A stretch of 64,000 nucleotides of DNA. It comes from JAOUGY01 sp963825585 (GTDB lineage: Bacteria > Actinomycetota > Acidimicrobiia > Spongiisociales > ZC4RG35). The translations under genes and the position numbers were made by a program. Positions 34,573 through 43,641 of the stretch are shown in pieces. The stretch covers positions 124,001-188,000 of the forward strand of contig CAWGTX010000006.1 of the NCBI GenBank assembly GCA_963825585.1, in the 5' to 3' direction. Numbering within the stretch: the first letter of the stretch is position 1; every line of letters starts with the position of its first letter. The notes under the pieces are model-generated. The model did not search any database, was not told the DNA's origin, and saw only the letters and a program-made list of their open reading frames with translations.

Positions 34573-34623
34573 ATGAACACCCTGAACGCGCTGAACGCGC
34601 CGAACGCGAGGATCACATCATGA
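34573..34623 (+). CDS. 16-codon leader ORF coupled to ftsZ
   Basis: ATG 34573 is preceded at a good distance by GAGGAA. It encodes MNTLNALNAPNARITS and ends at a TGA that overlaps the ftsZ ATG (ATGA at 34620-34623). Four of 16 residues are Asn, from a 9-base tandem repeat of CTGAACGCG type. The setting suggests ribosomes reach ftsZ through this mini-ORF. The FtsZ frame itself is also open back to a TTG at 34536, but that extension does not resemble FtsZ. Translation of the mini-ORF is inferred. Confidence 0.5.
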   Translation: MNTLNALNAPNARITS

Positions 34624-35690
34624 ACGCAGGCGGCTACGGCGGTGGCGGTTACCTCGCCATCATCAAGGTTGTTGGAGTCGGCGGCGGCGGTGTGAACGCC
34701 GTCAACCGGATGGTCGAGTCCGGCATTCGTGGGGTCGAGTTCATCGCACTGAACACCGATGCCCAGGCGCTGCTCATGTCGGACGCCGACGTCAAGCTCG
34801 ACCTGGGGCGGGAGATCACCCGAGGGCTGGGAGCCGGAGCGAACCCCGAAGTGGGTCGCGCCGCCGCCGAGGCGCATCGCGCCGAGCTCGAAGAGGTGCT
34901 CAAGGGGGCCGACATGGTGTTCATCACCGCCGGCGAAGGCGGCGGCACCGGCACCGGTGGCGCCCCCATCGTCGCCGAGGTGGCCCGCAGCCTGGGTGCG
35001 CTCACCGTCGGCGTCGTCACCCGCCCCTTCGGATTCGAGGGACGTCGCCGTGCCCTTCACGCCGAACAGGGAATCCAGTCGTTGCGGGACGCCGTCGACA
35101 CACTCATCGTGATCCCCAACGACCGGCTGCTCGAGATCGGCGATCCCAAGGCGCCCATGCTCGAGACGTTCCGGCTCGCCGATGACGTCCTCATGAACGG
35201 TGTGTCTGGGATCACCAATCTCATCACCACGCCGGGTCTCATCAACGTCGATTTCGCCGACGTCAAGACCGTCATGTCCGATGCCGGTACCGCCGTCATG
35301 GGCATCGGACGGGCGTCGGGGGACGACCGGGCAGCGCAGTCGGCCCAACGGGCCATCTCGAGCCCGATGCTCGAGACGTCGATGGAGGGAGCGCGAGGAG
35401 TGTTGCTGTCGGTCGCCGGTCCGCCGTCGATGACGTTGCACGAAGCGACCACCGCCGCCCAGGTGGTTTCCGAGCACGCCGACGACGACGCCGAGATCAT
35501 CTTCGGTGCCATGATCGAGGATTCGCTCGGTGAGGAGATGCGCATCACCGTGATCGCCGCCGGATTCGACCGCAAGCGTCCGGTTCGCGGACCCGGGTCG
35601 GCCACAACTTCCAGCACGTCGTCGCGCCCCACCCTGGCTCCTGAGCCGGCCCGCGACGATCTCGAGATCCCCACCTTCGTTCAAGGATGA
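34620..35690 (+). CDS. ftsZ: cell division protein FtsZ
   Basis: A 356-residue tubulin homologue that forms the division ring. It shows KVVGVGGGGVNAVNRM at the N-terminus, the GTP signature GEGGGTGTGGAP at about residues 103-114, NTDAQAL, and the T7 loop NVDFADVKTVM. The C-terminal linker is unusually short (about 35 residues) and ends in DDLEIPTFVQG, where EIPTF is the conserved peptide that binds SepF and other partners. ATG 34620 has GAGG upstream. There is no ftsA nearby, consistent with SepF anchoring. Confidence 0.95.
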   Translation: MNAGGYGGGGYLAIIKVVGVGGGGVNAVNRMVESGIRGVEFIALNTDAQALLMSDADVKLDLGREITRGLGAGANPEVGRAAAEAHRAELEEVLKGADMVFITAGEGGGTGTGGAPIVAEVARSLGALTVGVVTRPFGFEGRRRALHAEQGIQSLRDAVDTLIVIPNDRLLEIGDPKAPMLETFRLADDVLMNGVSGITNLITTPGLINVDFADVKTVMSDAGTAVMGIGRASGDDRAAQSAQRAISSPMLETSMEGARGVLLSVAGPPSMTLHEATTAAQVVSEHADDDAEIIFGAMIEDSLGEEMRITVIAAGFDRKRPVRGPGSATTSSTSSRPTLAPEPARDDLEIPTFVQG

Positions 35691-36322
35691 TGAGCCCTGC
35701 GCCGGGGGTGGCCTTCACCCTGGCCGAAGACGGCGATCTGAGATCGGATCCCGATGCCCGCCGTCGGGTGTCGGCGGAGCTGTCCATCACCGACGAGTGG
35801 GCGACCGTGCACCAGGTCCATGGCAACGCCGTGGTTCGCGTGGGCGAGCCAGGATCGGCGGGTGAGGCCGATGCCATGGTGAGCGCGGTGCCCGGACTTC
35901 CGCTGGCGGTGTTCACGGCGGACTGTCTCGGTGTCGTCATCACCTCCGATGCCGGTGTGGGCGTCGCTCACGCCGGGTGGCGGGGTATGGCCGCCGCGGT
36001 TCTGGTTCGGACCGTCGATGTGATGCGTGCCAACGGGATGACACCGGCGGCCGCGTACGCCGGGCCCCACATCGGCCCGTGTTGTTTCGAGGTCGGTGCC
36101 GAGGTCGCCGAACGGTTCCCCGGTTCGCGCGCGCTCACGACCCGCGACACCCTGTCCGTCGACCTGCTCGATGCAGCCCGCCGCCAGCTCGACCCGCTGC
36201 CGTTGTGGGACGCCGGCAGGTGCACCGGCCATCACCCGGGACATCACAGTCATCGCGGCTCGGCCACGCCCCTGCGAATGGCTGCTGTTGGCTGGGTTCC
36301 CCCGCCGGAAGAGACGCCATGA
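35687..36322 (+). CDS. pgeF: PgeF/YfiH family (peptidoglycan editing factor, purine nucleoside phosphorylase LACC1-like)
   Basis: A 211-residue protein overlapping the ftsZ stop (ATGA). Metal and active-site elements are visible: VHQVHGNAVV, FTADCLGVVI, HAGWRGMAAAVL and GPHIGPCCFEVG. E. coli YfiH removes misincorporated amino acids from peptidoglycan precursors, while related proteins act on purine nucleosides; either is possible. Linkage to ftsZ is common in Gram-positive bacteria. The usual Tyr/Arg C-terminal end is replaced by a short Pro-rich tail. Confidence 0.85.
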   Translation: MMSPAPGVAFTLAEDGDLRSDPDARRRVSAELSITDEWATVHQVHGNAVVRVGEPGSAGEADAMVSAVPGLPLAVFTADCLGVVITSDAGVGVAHAGWRGMAAAVLVRTVDVMRANGMTPAAAYAGPHIGPCCFEVGAEVAERFPGSRALTTRDTLSVDLLDAARRQLDPLPLWDAGRCTGHHPGHHSHRGSATPLRMAAVGWVPPPEETP

Positions 36323-36966
36323 CGTACCGGTCGGTGATCGACAGGGTGGCCGCCGCCGCCGAGCGGAGCGGCCGGCCAACCGACGACATCACCGTGCTGG
36401 TCGTGTCCAAGGGTCACGGCACCGACGACATCCGTCGCATCTACGACCTCGGCCAGCGGGACTTCGGGGAGAACCGTGCCCAGGAACTCGCCGCCAAGAC
36501 GGTCGATCTGCCCGGCGACATCAACTGGCACTTCATCGGCCCGCTGCAGACCAACAAGGTCCGGCTCGTGCGTCCGGTTGCGTGCCTGCTCCACTCCTTC
36601 GATCGTGATGACCTCGGCCGCTTCTGGCTCAAGGGTCCTGGCGTGGCACCGCCCGTGCTCCTCCAGGTCAACATCGGGCGGGAGCCACAGAAGCACGGTT
36701 TCGATCCCGACGAGACGATGGCGGCCTGCGGCCGCGCGCTGGCGTTGGGGCTCGACGTGCGGGGCCTCATGGCGATTCCGCCCCTCGTCGATCGGGCAGA
36801 TGAGGCCCGGCCGTTCTTCCGGCAGCTCCGTGAGCTTCGCGACGAAGTCGCCTCCCACCACCCCTCCGTGCGTCACCTGTCGATGGGCATGACCGACGAC
36901 TTCGAGGTTGCGGTGGAGGAAGGTGCAACCATCATCCGTCCTGGACGGGCTATCTTTGTCTCCTGA
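36319..36966 (+). CDS. yggS: YggS-type pyridoxal-phosphate homeostasis protein
   Basis: A 215-residue fold-III PLP-binding protein. The PLP lysine lies in ITVLVVSKGHGTDDIR; FGENRAQELAAK, WHFIGPLQTNKV and HLSMGMTDDFEVAVEEG are conserved throughout the YggS/PROSC family, as is the terminal IRPGRAIF. It has no known catalytic activity and buffers free PLP. ATGA overlap with pgeF. Linkage to sepF and yggT is common in Gram-positive dcw clusters. Confidence 0.95.
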   Translation: MTYRSVIDRVAAAAERSGRPTDDITVLVVSKGHGTDDIRRIYDLGQRDFGENRAQELAAKTVDLPGDINWHFIGPLQTNKVRLVRPVACLLHSFDRDDLGRFWLKGPGVAPPVLLQVNIGREPQKHGFDPDETMAACGRALALGLDVRGLMAIPPLVDRADEARPFFRQLRELRDEVASHHPSVRHLSMGMTDDFEVAVEEGATIIRPGRAIFVS

Positions 36967-36984
36967 CCGGGAGGGTCACACCAC

Positions 36985-37590
36985 ATGTCGTCATTGTTCT
37001 CGAAAGCACTCGTCTACCTGGGCCTCGTCGATGAGGACAACGTGGATCACGAAGTCGACCACGACCCCGTGCAGACGAGCGCGGCCGACGATCGGAAGGT
37101 ACGCCCGTTGACGCCTCCCGAGGGTCGGCGTATCGAGCCACCCGCCGCCACCTCCCGCACCGCCGCCTCGGGTTCACCCGGTGGAGCGGTGCAACGGGTT
37201 CAGCAGTCTTCCCACGCCCAGCATTCGGCGCCGGCCTCGGCCACCGTTCGAACCGCCAGCGCCCCGTCGTCGGGCTCGTCGAGCATGCGTTCGATCCGGC
37301 CCGAGCCGCAGACCAACATCCTCGTGGTCGAGGAGTTCGGCGACGCCAAGATCCTGGCCGACTGGGTGCGCGACCGGATCCCGGTGGTGATGGACCTGCG
37401 TCGCACCGACTCCGAGCTGATGCGGCGGGTGATCGATTTCTCCTCCGGCCTGATCTACGCACTCGACGGCCGTATGCGAAAGGTGGGGGACTCCCTCGTG
37501 CTCATCACGTTGGCGGGAACCGATCTGAGTACGGAGGAAAAGCGGCGTCTTCAGGCGCTCGGCGCATACGAGATCCCCCTCGACGAATAG
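36985..37590 (+). CDS. sepF: cell division protein SepF
   Basis: A 201-residue SepF. The N-terminus (MSSLFSKALVYLGLVDEDN) is an amphipathic membrane-binding helix, then a long disordered Ser/Ala/Pro linker, then the DUF552 core (ILVVEEFGDAKILADWVRD through DLRRTDSELMRRVIDFSSG and YALDGRMRKVGDSLVLI). SepF tethers FtsZ to the membrane by binding its C-terminal peptide and takes the place of FtsA in actinobacteria. GGGAGGG precedes the start. Confidence 0.95.
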   Translation: MSSLFSKALVYLGLVDEDNVDHEVDHDPVQTSAADDRKVRPLTPPEGRRIEPPAATSRTAASGSPGGAVQRVQQSSHAQHSAPASATVRTASAPSSGSSSMRSIRPEPQTNILVVEEFGDAKILADWVRDRIPVVMDLRRTDSELMRRVIDFSSGLIYALDGRMRKVGDSLVLITLAGTDLSTEEKRRLQALGAYEIPLDE

Positions 37591-37601
37591 AGCCCCCTCC
37601 G

Positions 37602-37850
37602 ATGAACCTCAGCGTCCTCATCTGCCAGATCCTCGATCTGTTCCTGCTCGCCCTCTTCGCCTGGATCGTGCTCTCGTGGATCCGGGTCCCCTACGACCAT
37701 CCGATCGGCAAGGTCCACCGTTTCCTCGACAAGCTGATCATGCCGATCGTCCTCCCGATTCGACGGGTGATCCCGCCGCTCAACCTGGGCGGTATCTCAC
37801 TCGATCTGTCGGTGCTCCTGATCTTCGTGGTCGTCCGCATCATCTGCTGA
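37602..37850 (+). CDS. yggT: YggT family membrane protein
   Basis: An 82-residue protein with two membrane helices (LFLLALFAWIVLSWI and SLDLSVLLIFVVVRII) and the YggT signature IMPIVLPIRRVIPPLNLGGISLDLS between them, split by the family's P-I-R-R-x-I-P. It sits between sepF and divIVA as in many Gram-positive clusters. Its role is uncertain; it has been linked to ion homeostasis and division. Confidence 0.9.
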   Translation: MNLSVLICQILDLFLLALFAWIVLSWIRVPYDHPIGKVHRFLDKLIMPIVLPIRRVIPPLNLGGISLDLSVLLIFVVVRIIC

Positions 37851-37921
37851 TGATGCGCAGAGATCCTTGGATAGCCGCGACAGCGTCCGTAAGCTCGACA
37901 CATCCAGCCTGAGGTGAACAC

Positions 37922-39070
37922 ATGGCGTTGACGCCGATCGACGTCCAACAGAAGACGTTCGGGACCGCCCTCCGGGGATACGACCTCGACGAGGTCGACG
38001 ATTTCCTCGACGAGGTGGTCACGAGTCTCAAGGGGTACGAGCTGCGACTTGTCGAGGCGCAGGCCCGCATCCAGGCCCTGGAAATCGAGTTGGCCGGCAA
38101 GGGCGACTCCGAGAGCGCAATCTCGCGTGCGCTCGTCGCCGCCCAGCGATCGGCTGACATGATCATCGAGGACGCCAACCGCGAGGCCGACCGGTTGTTG
38201 ACCGACGCCCGCACCCAGGCAGAGATGCTGGCGGCGGTGCGCGAAGAGGAGCGGGCCAAGCTCGCGCTCGAGGTCTCGTCGATGAAGGCCGGCGTCGCCG
38301 AGATCCGCGACAAGGTCAAGGCTCTCGCCGGTTCGATGGAGAGCGATCTCGAAGAGATGGATCGGTCGGTGGCCACCGCCGAGGCACACGTGCTCGGTGA
38401 TCAGGGTACTGCGCCCGGCGATGCCTCGTCCGCTTCGACCGCCGGCGTTGCCGGCGGGATCGCCGCGTTTGCGGCCGACAGCGCCGCCGACGCCGATTCG
38501 AGCGGAGGTCCGGATATGGACGCTTCCGATCTGGTCGCCCAGTCGGTTTCAGAGACCGCCACCGAAACCGTCATCGAAGCCGAATCCGATGGTGCCGACG
38601 CCTGGTTCGATCAGGACGGTCAGGGGGAAGGGGTTGTGGAGCAGAGCAGCGACGTCGATTCCTGGGTGACGCCGCAGCCCGACGACATGGTGGAGTCGCT
38701 CCCCGAGCCTCGATCATCGGCCGCCCAGTGGGCGCCGTCATTGAGTGACGAGATCGAGACCGCCGTATCACGTGACCCGCTGGAGGAAGCACTCGCCGAG
38801 GCGACCTTCGCCGGCCTCGAGGGGCTGGGCGAGGCAGATGTCGAAGCGGCAGTGGTCGATGCGGCGGTCGATGTCGATGCCATCGAAGAGATGGTTGAGC
38901 TCGATGTCGACGACGGCTTCGCCGACGAGGAGATCGTCGCTGCCTCCGAGGCACTCCAAGCCGACGATGTCGACGCCGGCGAAGCCTGGGAGCGGGCGGG
39001 GCTGGAAGGTTGGGGCGAAGAGACGACCCCCACCGCTGAAGACGACCGCCCGCGACGCCCCTGGGAGTGA
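37922..39070 (+). CDS. divIVA: DivIVA domain protein
   Basis: A 382-residue protein. The DivIVA N-terminal domain is clear: LTPIDVQQKTFGTALRGYDL, then DEVDDFLDEVVTSL, followed by a coiled coil (about residues 38-70) and a second helical segment rich in Glu and Lys. Residues beyond ~150 are a long, very acidic Ala/Asp/Glu/Val tail with no repeats of exact length. DivIVA/Wag31 marks negatively curved membrane and directs polar growth in actinobacteria. It closes the dcw cluster; ileS is convergent. Confidence 0.9.
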   Translation: MALTPIDVQQKTFGTALRGYDLDEVDDFLDEVVTSLKGYELRLVEAQARIQALEIELAGKGDSESAISRALVAAQRSADMIIEDANREADRLLTDARTQAEMLAAVREEERAKLALEVSSMKAGVAEIRDKVKALAGSMESDLEEMDRSVATAEAHVLGDQGTAPGDASSASTAGVAGGIAAFAADSAADADSSGGPDMDASDLVAQSVSETATETVIEAESDGADAWFDQDGQGEGVVEQSSDVDSWVTPQPDDMVESLPEPRSSAAQWAPSLSDEIETAVSRDPLEEALAEATFAGLEGLGEADVEAAVVDAAVDVDAIEEMVELDVDDGFADEEIVAASEALQADDVDAGEAWERAGLEGWGEETTPTAEDDRPRRPWE

Positions 39071-39084
39071 GCGCCGGGCGGGGT

Positions 39085-42000
39085 TCAGGCCGCCCGGGTC
39101 ACGGCCAGTCCCACCGTCAGGCCCTCGTCCGACTCACCGTCGGCTGATCCTGCCGCCACCTCCAACGATGGATCGACCACGATCTGATCGGCCAACACCT
39201 CCGAGGCGATGAACGGACCGTGTTCCGTGAAAGCGGCCACCACCGTCGCATCCGGGGAGTTCCAGGCGAGCATGATGTGGTCGGCCATCGCCAACCCTGC
39301 CTCGCGTCGAAGTGTCTGAACTCGGCTCACGAGCTCGCGGGCAGCTCCCTCCACGGCCAACTCCTCATCGATCGACGTGTCGAGCGAGACGGCGAGGGCG
39401 CCTGCCGTCTCCACCACGGTGCCCGGACGGGGCGTACGCCCGACGATCACGTCCTCGGAGCCGAGTACCTCGCCGGCGACCTCGACGGTCCCGCCTGACA
39501 GCAGGCGCTGGATGTCGGACTGCGGCAGGGCGCTGACGGCCGCCGCCACCTCTTTCATGCGGGGACCGAGTCGTTTGCCGAGCCGCTTGAAGTCACATTT
39601 GGCGCTCAGTTCCACCAGGTCGCTCTCGTCGGTCTCGACATCCACGGACTTGACGTTCAGTTCGCCGGCGATCAGCTCGGCGTGAGCTCGAACGGCGGCC
39701 GCCACGAGCGGGTCGTGGCTCAGTACCGCCGCCCGGCGGAGCGGCTGGCGCACCTTCACCTGGCTCTGCTTGCGGAGCGAGTGACCGAGGGCCACCACCT
39801 CCCGGACCACCGCCATCTCCGCCTCGAGCCCCGGATCGATCAGGCCGGCGTCGGCCACGGGGAACTCACAGTGGTGCACACTGCGTGGGGCGGCTGGGTC
39901 GAGACCGGCCACCAGACCCTGGTAGATCCGTTCGGTGACGAACGGCAGCACCGGCGCCAGCACCTTGGAGAAGGTCGACAGAACCTGGTAGAGGGTTGCG
40001 AACGCCGCCAGCTTGTCGGAGTCCGATGACGCAGAGTCTCCGCGACGTGCCCAGAACCGCCGGCGCGAACGCCGCACGTACCAGTTGGTGAGGTCATCGA
40101 TGAAGCCGAGCGTGGGGGGAACCACGTTGTAGAGGTAGTAGCCCTCCATTTGCGTGTTCACCTCGGCGATGAGGGTCTGGAGCACCGAGAGAATCCATCG
40201 GTCGATCTCGGGTCGTTCGGCCAATGGTGCGGCATCGGCGAGGTCGGCGAGGGTGATCCCGTCGGCTTCGGCGTAGGTGGTGAAGAAGCTGTACGTGTTC
40301 CACAACGGAAGCAGCACGGTCCGCACGACTTCCCGAACACCGTCCTTGGAGAACCGGAGTGGCTCGGCCCGAAGCACCGGCGAGTTGATGAGGAACGCTC
40401 GTAGAGCGTCGGCGCCGGCGTCGTCGAAGATCTCGTCGGGGTCCGGGTAGTTCTTGAGGCTCTTGGACATCTTGCGACCGTCCTCGGCCAGGATCATGCC
40501 GTTGACCACACAGTTCTGGAACGACGGCCTGTCGAACAACGATGTGGCGAGGACGTGGAGGGTGTAGAACCATCCCCGGGTCTGGTCCAGGCCCTCGGCG
40601 ATGAATTGGGCCGGGAAGGTCGACTCGAACCGCTCCCGGTTCTCGAAGGGGTAGTGCACCTGTCCGTAGGGCATCGACCCGGACTCGAACCAGCAGTCGA
40701 GCACCTCCGGTACCCGCTGCATCATGCCAGAGCACGTCCGGCACGGGAACGTCACCGGGTCGACGATGTGCTTGTGCAGGTCGTCGAGACGAACACCGCT
40801 GCGCTGCTCCAGGTCTTCGATGGACCCCATGCACTCGGACTCGTCACAGCTGTCGCAGGTCCACACCGGGATACACGAGCCCCAGTACCGGTTACGGCTG
40901 ATCGCCCAGTCTCGAGCTCCGCCCAGCCAGTTACCGAACCGACGCGAGCCCGACGTACTCGGGGACCCAATGGATCGACTCGTTGTGGGCTGTCATCTTC
41001 TCCGGGTCCACCTTCACGAACCAGGTGGGGATGGCCTTGTAGATGAGCGGTGTCCCGGTGCGGTAGCAGAACGGATACGAGTGGCGGATGCGGTCCTGGC
41101 GCACCAGGACCCCCATGTCCTTGAGGAGCGCCATCAGGACCTTGTCGGCGTCCTTGATGTTCATGCCGGCGACCTCGGGGACCTCCTCGGTGAAGCGGCC
41201 TTCTGCGTCGACCGGATCGACGAGCACGTCGAGGCCCGCCGCCTGCAACGCCAGGAAGTCGGCTTCACCGTAGGCGGGCGCCATGTGCACCAGCCCGGTT
41301 CCGTCGTCGATGGTGACGTCCTCGGAGAGGATGACCCGGAACGCGCCCCGGTCCCGCTCCGTCTCGAAGTGATCGAAGGGCTGACGGTATGAGACACCCG
41401 CCAGTTCGGAGCCACGCACCGTGGCCACTGGGTCGGGGGAGTCCTTCCAATAGGCCGACACCCGGTCGGCGGCGATCCAGAAGCGTCCGGTTTCGTCGTC
41501 GATCCGCACGTAGTCGATGTCTTCTCCGGCGGCGACGGCGAGGTTGCCGGGAAGCGTCCACGGCGTCGTGGTCCAGATGAGGAGGAAGTCACCGGCGGCG
41601 ACATCACCCCGGCCTTCCACCACCTCCAGTCGCACGGTGATCGAGGGGTCGTCGGTCTCGCGGTAGTCGAGGTTCGCCTCGAAGTTCGACAGCGGTGTCG
41701 TGGCACCCCATGAGTAGGGGAGCACCTTGAAGTCCTGGTACACCAGCCCCTTGTCCCAGAGCTGCTTGAAGACCCACCACACCGACTCCATGAAGTCGGT
41801 GTCCATGGTCTTGTAGTCGTTTTCCATGTCCACCCACCGACCCAGCCGGCGGGTGACCGTCTGCCACGCCTCGGTGTTGGCCTGGACCAAGGATCGACAC
41901 GCCTCGTTGAACTCGGCGATTCCGTATTCGGCGATCTGACGAGGGCCAGAGATGCCGAGCTGTTTCTCGACCTCCATCTCCACCGGGAGGCCATGGGTGT

Positions 42001-42268
42001 CCCAGCCGAAACGGCGCTCGACCCGGTAGCCGCGCATGGTCCAGTAGCGGGGCACGACGTCTTTGATGACGCCGGCCAGCAGGTTGCCGTAGTGAGGGTT
42101 GCCGGTGGGGAACGGCGGACCGTCGTAGAAGACGTATTCGTTGTCGGCGGGCCGCATCCGGACCGATTCGGCGAAGGCGTCGATCTCGTCCCACAGGTCC
42201 AGCACCTCGTGCTCGAGGGCGGGGAAGTCGACGCGGGGGTCGACCCGTGGGAAGTCGGACGTACTCAC
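39085..42268 (-). CDS. ileS: isoleucyl-tRNA synthetase, split by an apparent frameshift
   Basis: Two abutting frames encode one class I synthetase of about 1060 residues. The first (42268 to 40931) has the HIGH-type site HYGN at residues 59-62 and ends VPEYVGLASVR then stop. The second frame picks up exactly where expected, RFGNWLGGARDWAISRNRYWG, then CDSCDE, KMSKS (bases 40459-40473) and the anticodon-binding domain. The shift lies near 40942: one extra base (or two missing) between the GLA and RFGN codons. IleS is normally essential, so a sequencing or assembly error is likely unless another copy exists. No T-box leader was found in the ~115 bases upstream. Confidence 0.9.
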
Positions 42269-42383
42269 CTACTGCTCCAGGTCGGGGGTTAGGGATGGTA
42301 ACGGCTCGTGCGGGGACGGTTCACGGCATTGATCGTTCCCCGTTCGCCAACCGAGCCGGTTCCGGCCCGGCTTGAATGGACGG

Positions 42384-42704
42384 ATGGTGCACTGGCTGAG
42401 GGCAGCGGAATCCGACACCCTCATCACGGTGTGGGCCGTGCCGCGCTCATCCGCCACCGCACTTGCAGGGCCGCATGGGAACGCCATGAAAGTGCGTATT
42501 GCGGCGGCCCCGGAGTCCGGGAAGGCGAATCAAGCCATGCTCGATTTCCTCGGCGAGCGGCTCGGGACGCGCGTGTCACTCGAAGCCGGCATGAGTCAGC
42601 GCAGGAAGATCGTGCGTGCCCACGGCGTGGCGCCGAACATGGTCGAGATGGCATTGGCGGATCCACCCACTCCGAACGGTGAACCGTCAACGGTGAACGG
42701 ATGA
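42384..42704 (+). CDS. yggU: DUF167 (YggU) family protein
   Basis: A 106-residue protein from ATG 42384; a TTG twelve bases earlier is in frame. The family core is complete: VWAVPRSSATALAG, MKVRIAAAPESGKANQAMLD and FLGERLG, then VSLEAGMSQRRKIVRAHG. Function unknown. The final codons are formed by a heptamer repeat array (42674-42715), adding PNGEPSTVNG to the C-terminus. It is divergent from ileS. Confidence 0.85.
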   Translation: MVHWLRAAESDTLITVWAVPRSSATALAGPHGNAMKVRIAAAPESGKANQAMLDFLGERLGTRVSLEAGMSQRRKIVRAHGVAPNMVEMALADPPTPNGEPSTVNG

Positions 42705-42715
42705 CGGTCAACGGT
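42674..42715 (+). repeat. heptamer array (GAACGGT/CAACGGT family)
   Basis: Six tandem 7-mers: GAACGGT, GAACCGT, CAACGGT, GAACGGA, TGACGGT, CAACGGT. It spans the yggU stop (42702-42704). Two further CAACGG[TC] units occur at 54168-54181. The period of seven matches the GGCTGCT arrays elsewhere, but the unit is different. Confidence 0.8.
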
Positions 42716-42794
42716 CCAGGCGACGGGCCTTTCGGCACTCCCGGTAACCGGGCCACTACTGGTACGCTCCCGGCTCCCCCCAATAGGTGAATCA

Positions 42795-43169
42795 ATGGCC
42801 AAGACGCTCGCCAAGGCGAAACTCAAGGAATTCCGGGCTCAACTCGAGGCGGAGCGGCAACGACTGTCCGAACTCATCGCCGAGCACGAGCATGAACTCG
42901 AAGAGGCGCGACTCACCGAGACCTCGGCGGACCGCAGCCCGGACCCGGGCAGCGCAGATGCCGGCTCGATGAAGTTCGAGTACGAGAAGGAGCTGTCGCT
43001 CGAGCGCAACAGCATCGACCTGCTCCACAAGGTGGAACGGGCGCTGGCCCGGGTCGAGGACGGCACATACGGATTCTGCGAGTCGTGTGGTGTCGAGATC
43101 CCGCTGGCACGCCTCGATGTCCTGCCCTACGCAACCATGTGCGTGAATTGCGCATCCAAGAGGGGGTGA
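42795..43169 (+). CDS. DksA/TraR-type zinc-finger protein
   Basis: A 124-residue protein with a long N-terminal coiled coil (LKEFRAQLEAERQRLSELIA) and a C-terminal zinc finger CESCG...CVNCASKRG. The VEDGTYGFCESCGVEIPLAR line is diagnostic of the TraR/DksA family. These bind RNA polymerase through the secondary channel in proteobacteria; in actinobacteria similar proteins sit next to lspA and may have the same role. The coiled-coil tip lacks an obvious DxxDxA motif, so a DksA-like activity is uncertain. AGGTGA precedes the start. Confidence 0.85.
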   Translation: MAKTLAKAKLKEFRAQLEAERQRLSELIAEHEHELEEARLTETSADRSPDPGSADAGSMKFEYEKELSLERNSIDLLHKVERALARVEDGTYGFCESCGVEIPLARLDVLPYATMCVNCASKRG

Positions 43170-43639
43170 AGCCCTATCTGCTGGCGCTCTCGGTGGCGGC
43201 AGCTGTCGTCGCTGCCGATCTGTGGACCAAGCGGACGGCGGCGGTGTCGTTCGCCGATGGGCCGCTGACGGTCATTCCGGGCGTCCTCACCTTCACCTTC
43301 GGGGAGAACCCGGGTGCATCGTTCTCGATGTTCCAGGACGCCGGCCCGTTCCTGGCGCTGGCAGCTGTCGTGGCCGTGGTGGTCGTGCTGGTGGCGTTGC
43401 GGCACCCGCGGCCCACCCCCGAAGTGGTCGGCTTCGGGCTCATCATGGGTGGGGCGGTCGGCAACCTGGTCGATCGCATCTTCCGGGCGGAGGGTTTCCT
43501 CGACGGACATGTGATCGACTGGATCCAGTTCCCCAACTTCCCGATCTTCAACATCGCCGACTCGGCGATCACGATCTCGGTCGTGCTCCTGTTCATCGTG
43601 GCGTGGGGCCAGTCGAGGTCTCAGAAGGTGGAGGCCTGA
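43166..43639 (+). CDS. lspA: lipoprotein signal peptidase (signal peptidase II)
   Basis: A 157-residue membrane aspartyl protease that cleaves prolipoprotein signal peptides. GTG 43166 overlaps the previous stop. Four helices are seen, with catalytic Asp103 (GAVGNLVDRIF) and Asp132 (FNIADSAIT); the GENPGASFSMF motif is the conserved N-x-G-x-x-F segment. The gene order dksA-like, lspA, rluD is common in Gram-positive bacteria. Confidence 0.95.
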   Translation: MKPYLLALSVAAAVVAADLWTKRTAAVSFADGPLTVIPGVLTFTFGENPGASFSMFQDAGPFLALAAVVAVVVVLVALRHPRPTPEVVGFGLIMGGAVGNLVDRIFRAEGFLDGHVIDWIQFPNFPIFNIADSAITISVVLLFIVAWGQSRSQKVEA

Positions 43640-43641
43640 CC

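Noticed and set aside
34536..34619. Upstream in-frame extension of ftsZ from a TTG
   Set aside because: The translation does not resemble FtsZ, and a good start with GAGG is present at 34620.
42269..42383. T-box leader upstream of ileS
   Set aside because: Only about 115 bases separate ileS from the divergent yggU gene and no specifier or antiterminator pattern was found.
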